From Gordonia prachuapensis (GTDB taxonomy: Bacteria > Actinomycetota > Actinomycetes > Mycobacteriales > Mycobacteriaceae): a stretch of DNA of 64,000 nucleotides. This document shows, piece by piece, positions 41,505 to 49,562 of the stretch (positions within the stretch are counted from its first letter, which is position 1; each line of letters opens with the position of its first letter). Position numbers and translations under genes: made by a program. The DNA lies in assembly GCF_036350515.1 (NCBI RefSeq), contig NZ_JAZDUE010000002.1, positions 310,001-374,000 on the forward strand, written 5' to 3'. The notes under the pieces are model-generated. The model was not told the origin of the DNA. It did not search any database and worked only from the letters and a program-made list of their open reading frames with translations.

Positions 41505-43559
41505 ATGGCGACCACGCCCCGGCTCCGCTGGCTGATCCCCGCGCTCTTGCTCCTCGGTTGGCTCGTCATCGGAGGTGTGACCGGCCCGTATGCCGGGAAG
41601 CTCTCCTCGGTCGCCACGAACGACAACAGCGCGTTCCTCCCGGCATCGGCGGAGTCGACCGAGGTCAACGACATGCTGAGCGGGTTCACCGATTCCGACA
41701 CCGTGCCCGCGGTCGTCGTCGCCGAGCGGACCTCGGGCCTCGCCCCCGCCGACACGGAGTTCCTCGCGACGGCCGCCGCGCCGCTGGCGGGCACCGAGGG
41801 ATTCGGACCGGCGTTCTCCCCACCCATCCCGTCGACCGACGGCCAGGCGGCGCAGATGTTCGTCCCCATCTCGGCGGAAGGGGAGCCCGCCGACCATGTC
41901 GAGAAGCTGCGCGAGGCCCTCGCATCCCCGCCGGACGGGCTGACCGTCAAGGTCACCGGCCCGGCCGGTCAGATCGCCGACCTCGGGGAGGCCTTCAGCG
42001 GCATCGACGGATTGCTGCTGCTGGTGGCGGGATCGGTGGTGATCCTGATCCTGATCGTCGTCTACCGCAGTCCGATCCTGCCGATCGTGGTGATCATCTC
42101 GGCGATCTTCGCGCTCGGACTCGCCTCGGGCCTGGTCTATCTCCTCGCCTCCAACGACGTCCTCGAGCTCAACGGCCAAAGCCAGGGCATCCTGTTCATC
42201 CTCGTCTTCGGCGCGGCCACCGACTACGCACTGCTGCTGGTGTCGCGTTTCCGTGAAGAGTTGACGCGCACCGACGACAAGTACGCGGCCGTCCGCTCCG
42301 CCTGGCGGGCGACCATCGAACCGATCTCGGCGTCCGCCGGCACCGTCATCCTCGGTGTGCTGTGCCTGCTGTTCTCCGACCTCAACTCCAATCGCAGCCT
42401 CGGGCCGGTCGCCGCGATCGGCATCGCCACCAGCTTCGTCGCGTCGATGACGTTCCTGCCCGCAGCACTCGCCCTACTGGGGCGCACCGCATTCTGGCCG
42501 CTGCGCCCCAAGCACACCGATTCATCCGAACCGGGCAGCACCCACCGTCTCTGGGCGGGCATCGCCGACCGCGTCGCCGCGCGACCGCGCACCATCTGGA
42601 TCACCACGCTCGTCGTACTGCTCATCGGCGCCGCCTTCGCACCGATGTTCAAGTCCGACGGCATCGCGCAGACCGACTACTTCCTCACCTCGGTCGACTC
42701 GGTCGAGGGCGCCGAGATCCAGGCCGAGCACTTCGACGCCGGCAGCGGTTCGCCGACCTGGGTGATCGCCGACCAGCCGCAGGGACAAGCCGTCCTGGAC
42801 ACGGTGCGCGGCGTCGACGGCGTCGCTTCGGCCGAGTTGGTCACCGAGGGCGGTGCCCCTGTCGTCGTCGACGGCAAGGTGGCGGTTCAGGCGACCCTCA
42901 CCGACACCGCCGACTCGCTCGCCGCGCAGGACACCGTGGTGCGCATCCGCGACGCAGTACATCCCATCGACGATGCCGACGCGCTCGTCGGCGGTACCAC
43001 CGCGATCGATCTCGACACCCGCACCACCGCCGTCCACGACCGCAACCTCATCATCCCCATCGTTCTGGTGGTGGTCCTCGCGGTGCTGATGCTGCTGCTG
43101 CGCAGCATCGCGGCACCGGTGATGCTGCTGGCGACGACCGTGGTGTCGTTCGCCGCGACGATCGGCGTCGGCGCGTTGCTCTTCAACGGACCGTTCGACT
43201 TCGCCGGCGCCGACCCGGTGGTCCCGCTGTTCGCGTTCGTGTTCCTCGTCGCGCTCGGCATCGACTACAACATCTTCCTGATGACCCGCGCCCGCGAGGA
43301 AGCGAAGACGCATGGCACCCGCGACGGGATGTTGCGCGGGTTGACCGCCACGGGCGGTGTCATCACGTCCGCCGGCGTGGTGCTTGCCGCGACGTTCGCC
43401 GCGCTCGCGGTGATCCCGTTGCTGTTCCTCGTGCAGATCGCGTTCCTCGTCGCATTCGGTGTTCTGGTCGACACCCTGATCGTGCGTACCCTGCTCGTGC
43501 CGGCGCTGACCCTCGACATCGGCAAACGGGTGTGGTGGCCGAGTTCGTTGTCCCGCTGA
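41505..43559 (+). CDS. MMPL-family (RND) transporter
   Basis: 684 residues from ATG 41505 with AGGA upstream. Twelve helices in two halves carry the paired Asp-Tyr motifs TDYALLLVSRFREEL (first half) and GIDYNIFLMTRAREE (second half). The periplasmic domains are smaller than in MmpL3, and no long C-terminal tail is present. The length suits the short MmpL/YdfJ-like branch seen in many actinobacteria. The substrate is unknown; a lipid or drug is possible. No MmpS gene is adjacent. The next gene, R2lox, is 152 bp downstream, with a palindrome between. Confidence 0.88.
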   Translation: MATTPRLRWLIPALLLLGWLVIGGVTGPYAGKLSSVATNDNSAFLPASAESTEVNDMLSGFTDSDTVPAVVVAERTSGLAPADTEFLATAAAPLAGTEGFGPAFSPPIPSTDGQAAQMFVPISAEGEPADHVEKLREALASPPDGLTVKVTGPAGQIADLGEAFSGIDGLLLLVAGSVVILILIVVYRSPILPIVVIISAIFALGLASGLVYLLASNDVLELNGQSQGILFILVFGAATDYALLLVSRFREELTRTDDKYAAVRSAWRATIEPISASAGTVILGVLCLLFSDLNSNRSLGPVAAIGIATSFVASMTFLPAALALLGRTAFWPLRPKHTDSSEPGSTHRLWAGIADRVAARPRTIWITTLVVLLIGAAFAPMFKSDGIAQTDYFLTSVDSVEGAEIQAEHFDAGSGSPTWVIADQPQGQAVLDTVRGVDGVASAELVTEGGAPVVVDGKVAVQATLTDTADSLAAQDTVVRIRDAVHPIDDADALVGGTTAIDLDTRTTAVHDRNLIIPIVLVVVLAVLMLLLRSIAAPVMLLATTVVSFAATIGVGALLFNGPFDFAGADPVVPLFAFVFLVALGIDYNIFLMTRAREEAKTHGTRDGMLRGLTATGGVITSAGVVLAATFAALAVIPLLFLVQIAFLVAFGVLVDTLIVRTLLVPALTLDIGKRVWWPSSLSR

Positions 43560-43687
43560 GGTTTTCGCCGCCCATGTCGGCGAGGTGCGGACATCCGGCG
43601 AGCCCGAGACCAAACAGCGACCTGAGAGTTCGGAGAATCCGAACACGCCCTGTGACCGCGCGGGATAGCGTCGATTCATCGTATTCA

Positions 43688-43697
43688 AACGATCGTT
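43688..43697 (+). promoter_or_regulatory. Palindrome AACGATCGTT upstream of R2lox
   Basis: A perfect 10-bp palindrome lies 15 bp upstream of the R2lox ATG, overlapping the expected ribosome-binding region. The half-site GATCGTTAG recurs at 41271-41279, upstream of the MmpL gene. A shared regulator is possible. Length and symmetry suit a TetR- or GntR-type site, but the regulator is unknown. Confidence 0.4.
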
Positions 43698-43711
43698 AGC
43701 TGGTGATCTCG

Positions 43712-44668
43712 ATGACTCTCGCCGAACACAAGGCGCATGGACGTGAAGACTTCGCGTCGCTGCGTAGCGGCGGCCTCAACTGGGATGCGTTCCCGTTGCG
43801 GCTGTTCGTCAAAGGCAATGGCCGCTTCTGGGATCCGGCCGCCATCGACTTCTCTCGTGACGCCGAGGACTGGGGCGAGATCACCGACGAACAACGCCGC
43901 AGCGCCACCTATCTGGTCAGTCAGTTCATCGCGGGCGAGGAAGCGGTCACCCAGGACATCCAGCCGTTCATGCACGCGATGGCCGCCGAAGGCCGCTTCG
44001 GCGACGAGATGTACCTGACGCAGTTCTGCTTCGAGGAGGCCAAGCACATCCAGGTGTTCCGTCGGTGGATGGATGCGGTGGGCCTCGACGGCGACCTGCA
44101 GTCCTACGTCGCCGACAACCCGTACTACCGGCAGTTGTTCTACGACGAGCTGCCGTCGTCGCTGAACGCATTGAACTCCGACCCGTCGCCGCGCAATCAG
44201 ATCCGGGCCAGCGTCACCTACAACCACGTCATCGAGGGCAGCCTCGCGCTGACCGGGTATTACGCCTGGCAGAAGGTGTGCACGCAGCACGGGATCTTCC
44301 CCGGCATGCAGCGCCTCATCAAGTTCATCGGCGACGACGAGCGGCGGCACATGGCGTGGGGCACGTTCACCTGCCGCCGCCACGTCGCCGCCGACGATTC
44401 CCTCTGGGAGGTCGTGACGGGCCGCATGGAGGAACTCATGCCGCTGGCGCTGGGAATGATCAACTGGGTGAACGAGCAGTTCGACGAACAGCCCTTCGGC
44501 CTCGACAACAACGAGTTCATCGCCTACGCCGCCGACCGCGGTCAACGACGACTCAGCGCCATCGAGTCGGCCCGCGGCCGCCCGGTCGCCGAGATCGACC
44601 TCGACTACTCACCCGAGTCCCTCGAGGAACGGTTCGGCGAGGAGGACGCCGCAGCGATGGGACGGTGA
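43712..44668 (+). CDS. R2-like ligand-binding oxidase (R2lox)
   Basis: 318 residues from ATG 43712 (GTG 43703 is an alternative). It is a ribonucleotide-reductase R2 homologue that holds a Mn/Fe pair and an oxidation-competent fatty-acid-like ligand; it is not a RNR subunit. Metal ligands predicted by alignment with the known M. tuberculosis R2lox (offset +8) are E76, E109, H112, E175, E210 and H213, and all are present. The cross-linking pair Val and Tyr is also there (V79 in GEEAVTQD, Y170 in SVTYNH). It is followed 28 bp later by an enoyl-CoA hydratase, suggesting lipid metabolism. Substrate unknown. Confidence 0.92.
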   Translation: MTLAEHKAHGREDFASLRSGGLNWDAFPLRLFVKGNGRFWDPAAIDFSRDAEDWGEITDEQRRSATYLVSQFIAGEEAVTQDIQPFMHAMAAEGRFGDEMYLTQFCFEEAKHIQVFRRWMDAVGLDGDLQSYVADNPYYRQLFYDELPSSLNALNSDPSPRNQIRASVTYNHVIEGSLALTGYYAWQKVCTQHGIFPGMQRLIKFIGDDERRHMAWGTFTCRRHVAADDSLWEVVTGRMEELMPLALGMINWVNEQFDEQPFGLDNNEFIAYAADRGQRRLSAIESARGRPVAEIDLDYSPESLEERFGEEDAAAMGR

Positions 44669-44696
44669 GCAACACACGCGGCGATTCGGGGGTTCG

Positions 44697-45461
44697 ATGA
44701 CAGATCCGGTACTGGTCGATGTCCGAGACGGCGTCGCCCTGGTGACGCTGAACCGGCCCGAGGCGCGCAACGCGTTGAGCCTCGACCTCGCACGTGACCT
44801 GAGTGCCGCGCTGCGGCGACTCGATGCCGACGAGGCGGTCCGGGTCCTCGTGCTCACCGGGGCGGACCCGGCCTTCTGCGCCGGCCTCGATCTCAAAGCG
44901 CTGGCCGCGGACGGGGCCGGTTACCTCGCGGCCGTGCACGACGCCGACTGCATCCGCCTCGTCGGGGAGCTCGGGACACCGACCGTCGGTGCGATCAACG
45001 GTGCGGCGTTCACCGGCGGCCTCGAGATCGCCCTCGGATGCGACTTCCTGATCGCGGGCGACCGGGCGGTGTTCGCGGACACCCACGCCCGCGTGGGTGT
45101 GCTGCCCGGCGGTGGGATGACCGTCCGTCTTCCGGATCGTGTCGGGACGGGCTGGGCTCGCCGTATGTCGTTGACGGGTGAGGTCGTGGACGCTGGTCTG
45201 GCACAACGCATAGGGCTGGTGACCGAGGTCGTCGCGCACGAGGAGTTGGTCGGTCACGCGATGGATGTGGCGCGGCGGATCGCCGACACCGACGGGCACA
45301 TGCTGCGCGCGTTGAAGAAGGTCTACGACGCCGGGTGGGACGCGACGACCGGCGTGGCGCTCTCCGTCGAAGGTGAGCTGGCAGCCGCCGCGGTACCGGA
45401 TTGGGATGCGCTGGAGGCGAATCGGCAGCAGGTCCTGGCCCGGAATCGGGCACAGCTGTGA
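44697..45461 (+). CDS. Enoyl-CoA hydratase/isomerase family protein 1
   Basis: 254 residues, crotonase fold. The oxyanion-hole stretches are FCAGLDLKAL and INGAAFTGGLEIALGCDFLIA; the position corresponding to the first catalytic Glu reads G-G-M in GVLPGGGMTVRLP, and no second Glu is clear. Crotonases lacking the catalytic glutamates may act as isomerases, hydrolases or non-catalytic CoA binders, so the reaction is open. It starts 28 bp after R2lox and its stop overlaps the next crotonase (GTGA). The three genes look like one operon on fatty-acyl-CoA chemistry. echA1-like (recalled). Confidence 0.88.
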   Translation: MTDPVLVDVRDGVALVTLNRPEARNALSLDLARDLSAALRRLDADEAVRVLVLTGADPAFCAGLDLKALAADGAGYLAAVHDADCIRLVGELGTPTVGAINGAAFTGGLEIALGCDFLIAGDRAVFADTHARVGVLPGGGMTVRLPDRVGTGWARRMSLTGEVVDAGLAQRIGLVTEVVAHEELVGHAMDVARRIADTDGHMLRALKKVYDAGWDATTGVALSVEGELAAAAVPDWDALEANRQQVLARNRAQL

Positions 45462-46243
45462 GCGACGCGCACATCAGCTACGAATCGCACGACGGAATCG
45501 GCACGATCACGATCGACCGGCCGGCGAAGAAGAACGCGATGACCTTCGCCATGCTCGGCGAGCTGTCCGACGCCGTGGCCGAGGGCATCGATGACGACGG
45601 CGCCCGGGCGTTGATCCTCACGGGAGTACCGGGCGCGTTCTGCGCGGGCACCGACCTGTCCGATCTGCAGGACACACCCGAGGAGCAACGCAGCAGCGGC
45701 GGGCAGGCGCCCCGGGCAGGCGGGGTGCCTCCGCTGATGGCGTGCCCGAAGCCGATCGTGTGCGCCATCGACGGACCGGCGATCGGGATGGGTGCCGAGT
45801 TCACCTCGATGTGTGACGTCCGCATCGCCACGCCCCGCGCGCGGTTCGGCTGGGTGTTCGTGCACCGCGGTCTCGTCCCCGACACCGGTGCGGGTACGTG
45901 GGTGCTGCCCCGACTGATCGGCGTCCAGGAAGCGGCGCGGCTGCTGTTCTCCGGCGAGATCATCGGCGCCGAACGGGCGATCGAACTGGGCTATCTCCTG
46001 GCCGTCGTCGAGCCCGATGACCTCGACGCGGCGGCCCGAGAAGAGGCCGGCAGATTCATCGCCGGCTCGCCGTTCGCGATCCGCGAGACCAAGGCCCTGC
46101 TGTACGCCGGGATCGGCCGGTCGTTCGACGAGCACGTCGGCGCTACCCGCGAGGTCATGGAGCGATGCTTCCGTTCGGAGGATCACCGGGAGGGCGTCGC
46201 GTCCTTCCTCGAACGCCGCCCACCGAACTTCACCGGCCGCTGA
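45458..46243 (+). CDS. Enoyl-CoA hydratase/isomerase family protein 2
   Basis: 261 residues from a GTG that overlaps the previous stop. The oxyanion-hole stretches are FCAGTDLSDL and VCAIDGPAIGMGAEFTSMCD. The LVPDTGAGTWVLPRLIG stretch stands where hydratases carry the second Glu, here replaced, and the GMGAEF stretch retains a Glu at the first position. Its closest feel is to the ECH subgroup with a PDTGxxW motif. It completes the R2lox-ech-ech unit. The last 14 bp overlap the convergent ABC ATPase gene. Confidence 0.85.
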   Translation: MSDAHISYESHDGIGTITIDRPAKKNAMTFAMLGELSDAVAEGIDDDGARALILTGVPGAFCAGTDLSDLQDTPEEQRSSGGQAPRAGGVPPLMACPKPIVCAIDGPAIGMGAEFTSMCDVRIATPRARFGWVFVHRGLVPDTGAGTWVLPRLIGVQEAARLLFSGEIIGAERAIELGYLLAVVEPDDLDAAAREEAGRFIAGSPFAIRETKALLYAGIGRSFDEHVGATREVMERCFRSEDHREGVASFLERRPPNFTGR

Positions 46244-46877
46244 CCCGGGACCCTCCCAACTCCACGATCTCTGCGCATCGCCGCTCCACCAGCCGCCGGT
46301 TGTGACTGACGAGCATCATGCCCGCGCCGTCGTCGACGAGACACTGCAGAATCGCGACCACGGCCCGCGCCGACACCGGGTCCAGCATCGACGTCGGCTC
46401 GTCACAGAACACGAACCGCGGCGCCTGCACCAATAGGCGACCGAGGCAGACCCGTTGCAACTGTCCATCGCTCACCTGCCCCGGGAACCGGTCGAGCAGA
46501 CTCACCTCGAGCCCGACGCGCTCCGCGATCGACTCGACGTCGCACGACCGCCGCCCGATCGTGGCCGGTTCGGCGACGAGCCGACGCAACGTCCACCGCG
46601 GATTGCACACCTGCCGCGGATTCTGTGCGAGCATCCCGATCCCGCCAGCAGGCTGTAGCGCCGGCCGATCGACCTGCCCGGCAGTCGGTTTCGCAAGTCC
46701 CGCGACGATGCGCAACAGTGTCGTCTTGCCACTGCCCGACGGCCCGACGACTCCGGAGATACGGCCGGGCACCACGTTGACGTCGATGCCGCTGAAGATC
46801 GTCCGGGCGCCGAAACGCGCCTCGAGGCCGGACGCGACGATGGCCTCGGTGAGCGCGGCCTTCTCGGGTGCGCTCAT
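46230..46877 (-). CDS. ABC transporter ATP-binding protein, nickel/oligopeptide (DppF/NikE-like)
   Basis: 215 residues, short for this family. Walker A is GPSGSGKTT, Q-loop LAQNPRQVCNP, signature VSDGQLQRV (S-D-G-Q in place of S-G-G-Q), Walker B FVFCDEPTSMLD, switch His in LVSHNRR. The CNPRW after the Q-loop is a DppF/NikE-style sequence. It is the last gene of a five-gene importer operon, with a 4-nt overlap upstream. It provides one of two ATPases of a dipeptide/nickel importer. No C-terminal oligopeptide extension is present, as in NikE-like subunits. Confidence 0.88.
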   Translation of the reverse strand: MSAPEKAALTEAIVASGLEARFGARTIFSGIDVNVVPGRISGVVGPSGSGKTTLLRIVAGLAKPTAGQVDRPALQPAGGIGMLAQNPRQVCNPRWTLRRLVAEPATIGRRSCDVESIAERVGLEVSLLDRFPGQVSDGQLQRVCLGRLLVQAPRFVFCDEPTSMLDPVSARAVVAILQCLVDDGAGMMLVSHNRRLVERRCAEIVELGGSRVSGR

Positions 46878-47647
46878 GTGACCGTCGCGAAGAGGTCGGC
46901 GACGTACGTGTCCCGCAATGCAGACAACGCTTCGCGGGTGCCGTGCGCGACGATCGCGCCCGCGCGCATCACCGCGATGGAGTCGCACCGACCACCGGTC
47001 AGGGTCTCGATGTCGTGAGTGATCACCAGCACCGCTGCCCCGGCGTCCGCCGCGGCGGCGAACAGCTCCCAGGTGTCGGCGGCCAGCTCGCCGTCGAGGG
47101 CGGACGTCGGTTCGTCGGCCACGAGGATCGCCGGGTCACCGGCCAGTGCTGCCGCGACCGCAGCGCGTTGCGCCATACCTCCCGACAACTCGTGCGGATA
47201 CAGCTGGAGCGCGGACTCGGGGAGGCGCACGACCCGGCACAGTTCGACCGCTGACCGGCTACCGCCGAGGCGGCGGATCACCTCGTCGAGCTGGGATCCG
47301 ACGGTGCGCACCGGCGTGAAGGAGGTCGAGGGAGACTGCGGCACCAGTCCGATCCGTCGTCCGCGCAGGGTCGACCAGCGCGGGTCGTCGACGGTGAGCT
47401 CCATGTCGTCGACCAGTACGGCACCGGTCATCTGAGACCCTGGTGGCAACAGGCCGGTGAGCGCGGCGGCGATCATCGATTTGCCGCATCCGGATTCACC
47501 GACCAGCGCGGTGAGCGAACCGGCGCGCACCTCGAGATCGACGTCGTGGAGCACACGCACATCGACGCGGTCCCACCGGCGCCGTGCGGTGATGTCGGCG
47601 GTCAGACGCTCGATGCGGGCGCGGACCTCGCGATCGATCGCCGTCAT
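46874..47647 (-). CDS. ABC transporter ATP-binding protein, nickel/oligopeptide (DppD/NikD-like)
   Basis: 257 residues. Walker A GESGCGKSM (typical DppD wording), Q-loop LVPQSPSTSFTPVRTVG, signature ELSGGMAQRAA, Walker B ILVADEPTSALD, and VLVITHDIETL. The Q-S-P-x-x-x-F-x-P wording is that of NikD/DppD. It overlaps both neighbours by 4 nt. Paired with the other ATPase it drives import through the two permeases. Confidence 0.92.
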   Translation of the reverse strand: MTAIDREVRARIERLTADITARRRWDRVDVRVLHDVDLEVRAGSLTALVGESGCGKSMIAAALTGLLPPGSQMTGAVLVDDMELTVDDPRWSTLRGRRIGLVPQSPSTSFTPVRTVGSQLDEVIRRLGGSRSAVELCRVVRLPESALQLYPHELSGGMAQRAAVAAALAGDPAILVADEPTSALDGELAADTWELFAAAADAGAAVLVITHDIETLTGGRCDSIAVMRAGAIVAHGTREALSALRDTYVADLFATVT

Positions 47648-48504
47648 CGCCACACCTCCCCGGTCGGCGGCAAAGTGACTCGTCGCAGCGACGACGCGGC
47701 CGCGGCACACGCCAGCGCGGTGATCATCAGAGCTATTCCCGGAACGGCGAGCGTCCACCACGCGCCGGACAGCACGTCGCCGCGCGCCTGTCCGAGGAGG
47801 GTGCCCAGGCTCGCTTCGTCCGGCGAGAGTCCTACCCCGAGGAACGACAGTGTCGTCTCGTGCCACACCGCGTGCGGCAGCAGCACGGTCATGGTGACCA
47901 AGGCCTGGCCGGTGACGGCGGGCAGCAGGTGGTGGGTGGCGATGAAGGTCCGCGATGCCCCGGCGAGGCGGGCGGATTCGATCCAGCCGGCCGAGGTGTT
48001 GTCGAGTAGTTCGGCGCGAACCACGCGCGCGACCGCGGGCCAGTGGGTCAACGCGATCGAGGCGATGATGGCGATCGGTTCGCCGCGCCACATCGCCGCG
48101 ATCACGACGCCGACGACGAGGTGCGGCAGCGCGTTGACACCGTCCACGACACGCATGACCACGGCGTCGATCCACCCACCGGCGGTGACCGAGCCGATGC
48201 CGATGATCAGTCCGAGCAGGGTCGCGAGCACCGCACACGCCGCCGCGATCACCAGCGAGATCTGGAGACCCTGCGCGGTTCGCACGCCGAGGTCGTACCC
48301 GGAATGGTCGGTGCCGAGGAAGTGCTCGTCGCCCGGCGCCCGCAGAGAGTCGGCGAAATCCGGCGACTGTTGACCGGCGATCAAGGGCCAGCCGACGGCG
48401 ATCACCGCGACCACACCGAGGACGATCCACGGTGCCAGCAATCGCGCGCGGAACCGCCATCTCCCGGGGGCCGTGACGCGTCGGGTACCTGGGGGCGCCG
48501 TCAT
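47644..48504 (-). CDS. ABC transporter permease, DppC/NikC type
   Basis: 286 residues. After an N-terminal cytoplasmic stretch, one helix (~25-45), a characteristic extracellular FLGTDHSGYDLGVRTAQG (F-L-G-T-D-x-x-G-x-D) identifies the DppC branch. Later come the EAA-type loop (ELLDNTSAGWIESARLAGAS) and TLSFLGVGLSPDEASLGTLL. The permease forms the pore with the B subunit. Its start overlaps the permease-B gene stop by 4 nt. Confidence 0.93.
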   Translation of the reverse strand: MTAPPGTRRVTAPGRWRFRARLLAPWIVLGVVAVIAVGWPLIAGQQSPDFADSLRAPGDEHFLGTDHSGYDLGVRTAQGLQISLVIAAACAVLATLLGLIIGIGSVTAGGWIDAVVMRVVDGVNALPHLVVGVVIAAMWRGEPIAIIASIALTHWPAVARVVRAELLDNTSAGWIESARLAGASRTFIATHHLLPAVTGQALVTMTVLLPHAVWHETTLSFLGVGLSPDEASLGTLLGQARGDVLSGAWWTLAVPGIALMITALACAAAASSLRRVTLPPTGEVWR

Positions 48505-49562
48505 GCGCGCATCCCGATCCGCGGATCGATCCACACCGCTGCCGCATCGGAGAGTGCAGAACCCGCGAGCACCAGGACCGCCGATCCGACCGCGAGCGCG
48601 GCGAGCAACGGGAAATCCAGGGCGACTGCCGAATCCACGAGTGCCTCGGCGAGCCCGGGCCAGCCGAACACGGTCTCGACGATCGCGGCACCCGCGATCA
48701 ACTCGGGTAGTCGGGTGCCCAGCAGCGCCAGGGTAGGGAGCACCGACACCGGCACCACATGTCCGCGCAGCAATACCCATCCGCTGATTCCCCGGGCGCG
48801 AGCGGCCCGCACCGCATCCGAGGCGACCGCCTCGACGACGGCCGAGCGCATCGTCAGGAGCAGCCACGGGATCATCGAGACGGTCAGCGCGATGTAGGGC
48901 AGCACGGCGTGGGTCAGGATGCCCTCGACGGTGTAAGGGTCACCGGGCCGTCGAGCACCGGAGGTCGGGAACGCGCCGAGCGACACCGCGAAGACGCTCA
49001 CCAGCAGCAGGGAGATCACAAAGGGTGGCGTCGCCGCGAGCATCGCGGCCAAGGCGGTCACCGATCGGTCGACCAGGCCACCACGCCGCATGCCGACGAC
49101 CGCTCCGAGGATCACCGAGATCACCGCAGCGGACAGCAGCGCCGCCGATGCCATGCCGAGGGTGAACGGCAGACGCTCGGCGATCACCTGCGCCACTGGC
49201 TGACTACGGGTCGATGACCACCCGAAGTCGCCGGTCACCAGATGACCCCACCAGTGCAGCCAGGCCTCGAACCAGTTCTGGTCGAGATCGTAGGCGTCGC
49301 TCACCGCCTCCCGCTGTGACTGCGTCGCCGACTGGAAGTCGGCTCCGAGATGCGCGGACAGCGGATCGAACGGGGACGCCGCCGCGATCGCGAAGATGCC
49401 CAACGAGACCAGTCCGACCGTCGGGATCGCGAGCAGTAACCGCCGCCCGAGGAGCCGGACGGTGACCTGCAGGCGTTCGCGGTCACGACGCCGCGGTCCG
49501 GTCTCACCGCCGACAGACGCGGTGTTCGCGGTCGTCGGTGTCGAAGGCCGGGTGAGGGTCAC
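48501..49562 (-). CDS. ABC transporter permease, DppB/NikB type
   Basis: 353 residues with GTG start at 49562, overlapping the substrate-binding protein stop by 4 nt. Six helices; the YDLDQNWFEAWLHWWGHLVTGDFGWS type segment is the DppB extracellular region (L-G-x-S). The EAA loop (VAS DAVRAARARGISGW) and ETVFGWPGLAEALVDSA match the NikB/DppB signature. It forms the pore with the next permease. Confidence 0.93.
   Translation of the reverse strand: MTLTRPSTPTTANTASVGGETGPRRRDRERLQVTVRLLGRRLLLAIPTVGLVSLGIFAIAAASPFDPLSAHLGADFQSATQSQREAVSDAYDLDQNWFEAWLHWWGHLVTGDFGWSSTRSQPVAQVIAERLPFTLGMASAALLSAAVISVILGAVVGMRRGGLVDRSVTALAAMLAATPPFVISLLLVSVFAVSLGAFPTSGARRPGDPYTVEGILTHAVLPYIALTVSMIPWLLLTMRSAVVEAVASDAVRAARARGISGWVLLRGHVVPVSVLPTLALLGTRLPELIAGAAIVETVFGWPGLAEALVDSAVALDFPLLAALAVGSAVLVLAGSALSDAAAVWIDPRIGMRA

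Noticed and set aside
43712..44668. Ribonucleotide reductase small subunit (NrdB/NrdF)
   Set aside because: No large-subunit gene is nearby, the residues match the R2lox metal and cross-link positions, and the length of 318 with the DYSPESLEE end is that of R2lox.
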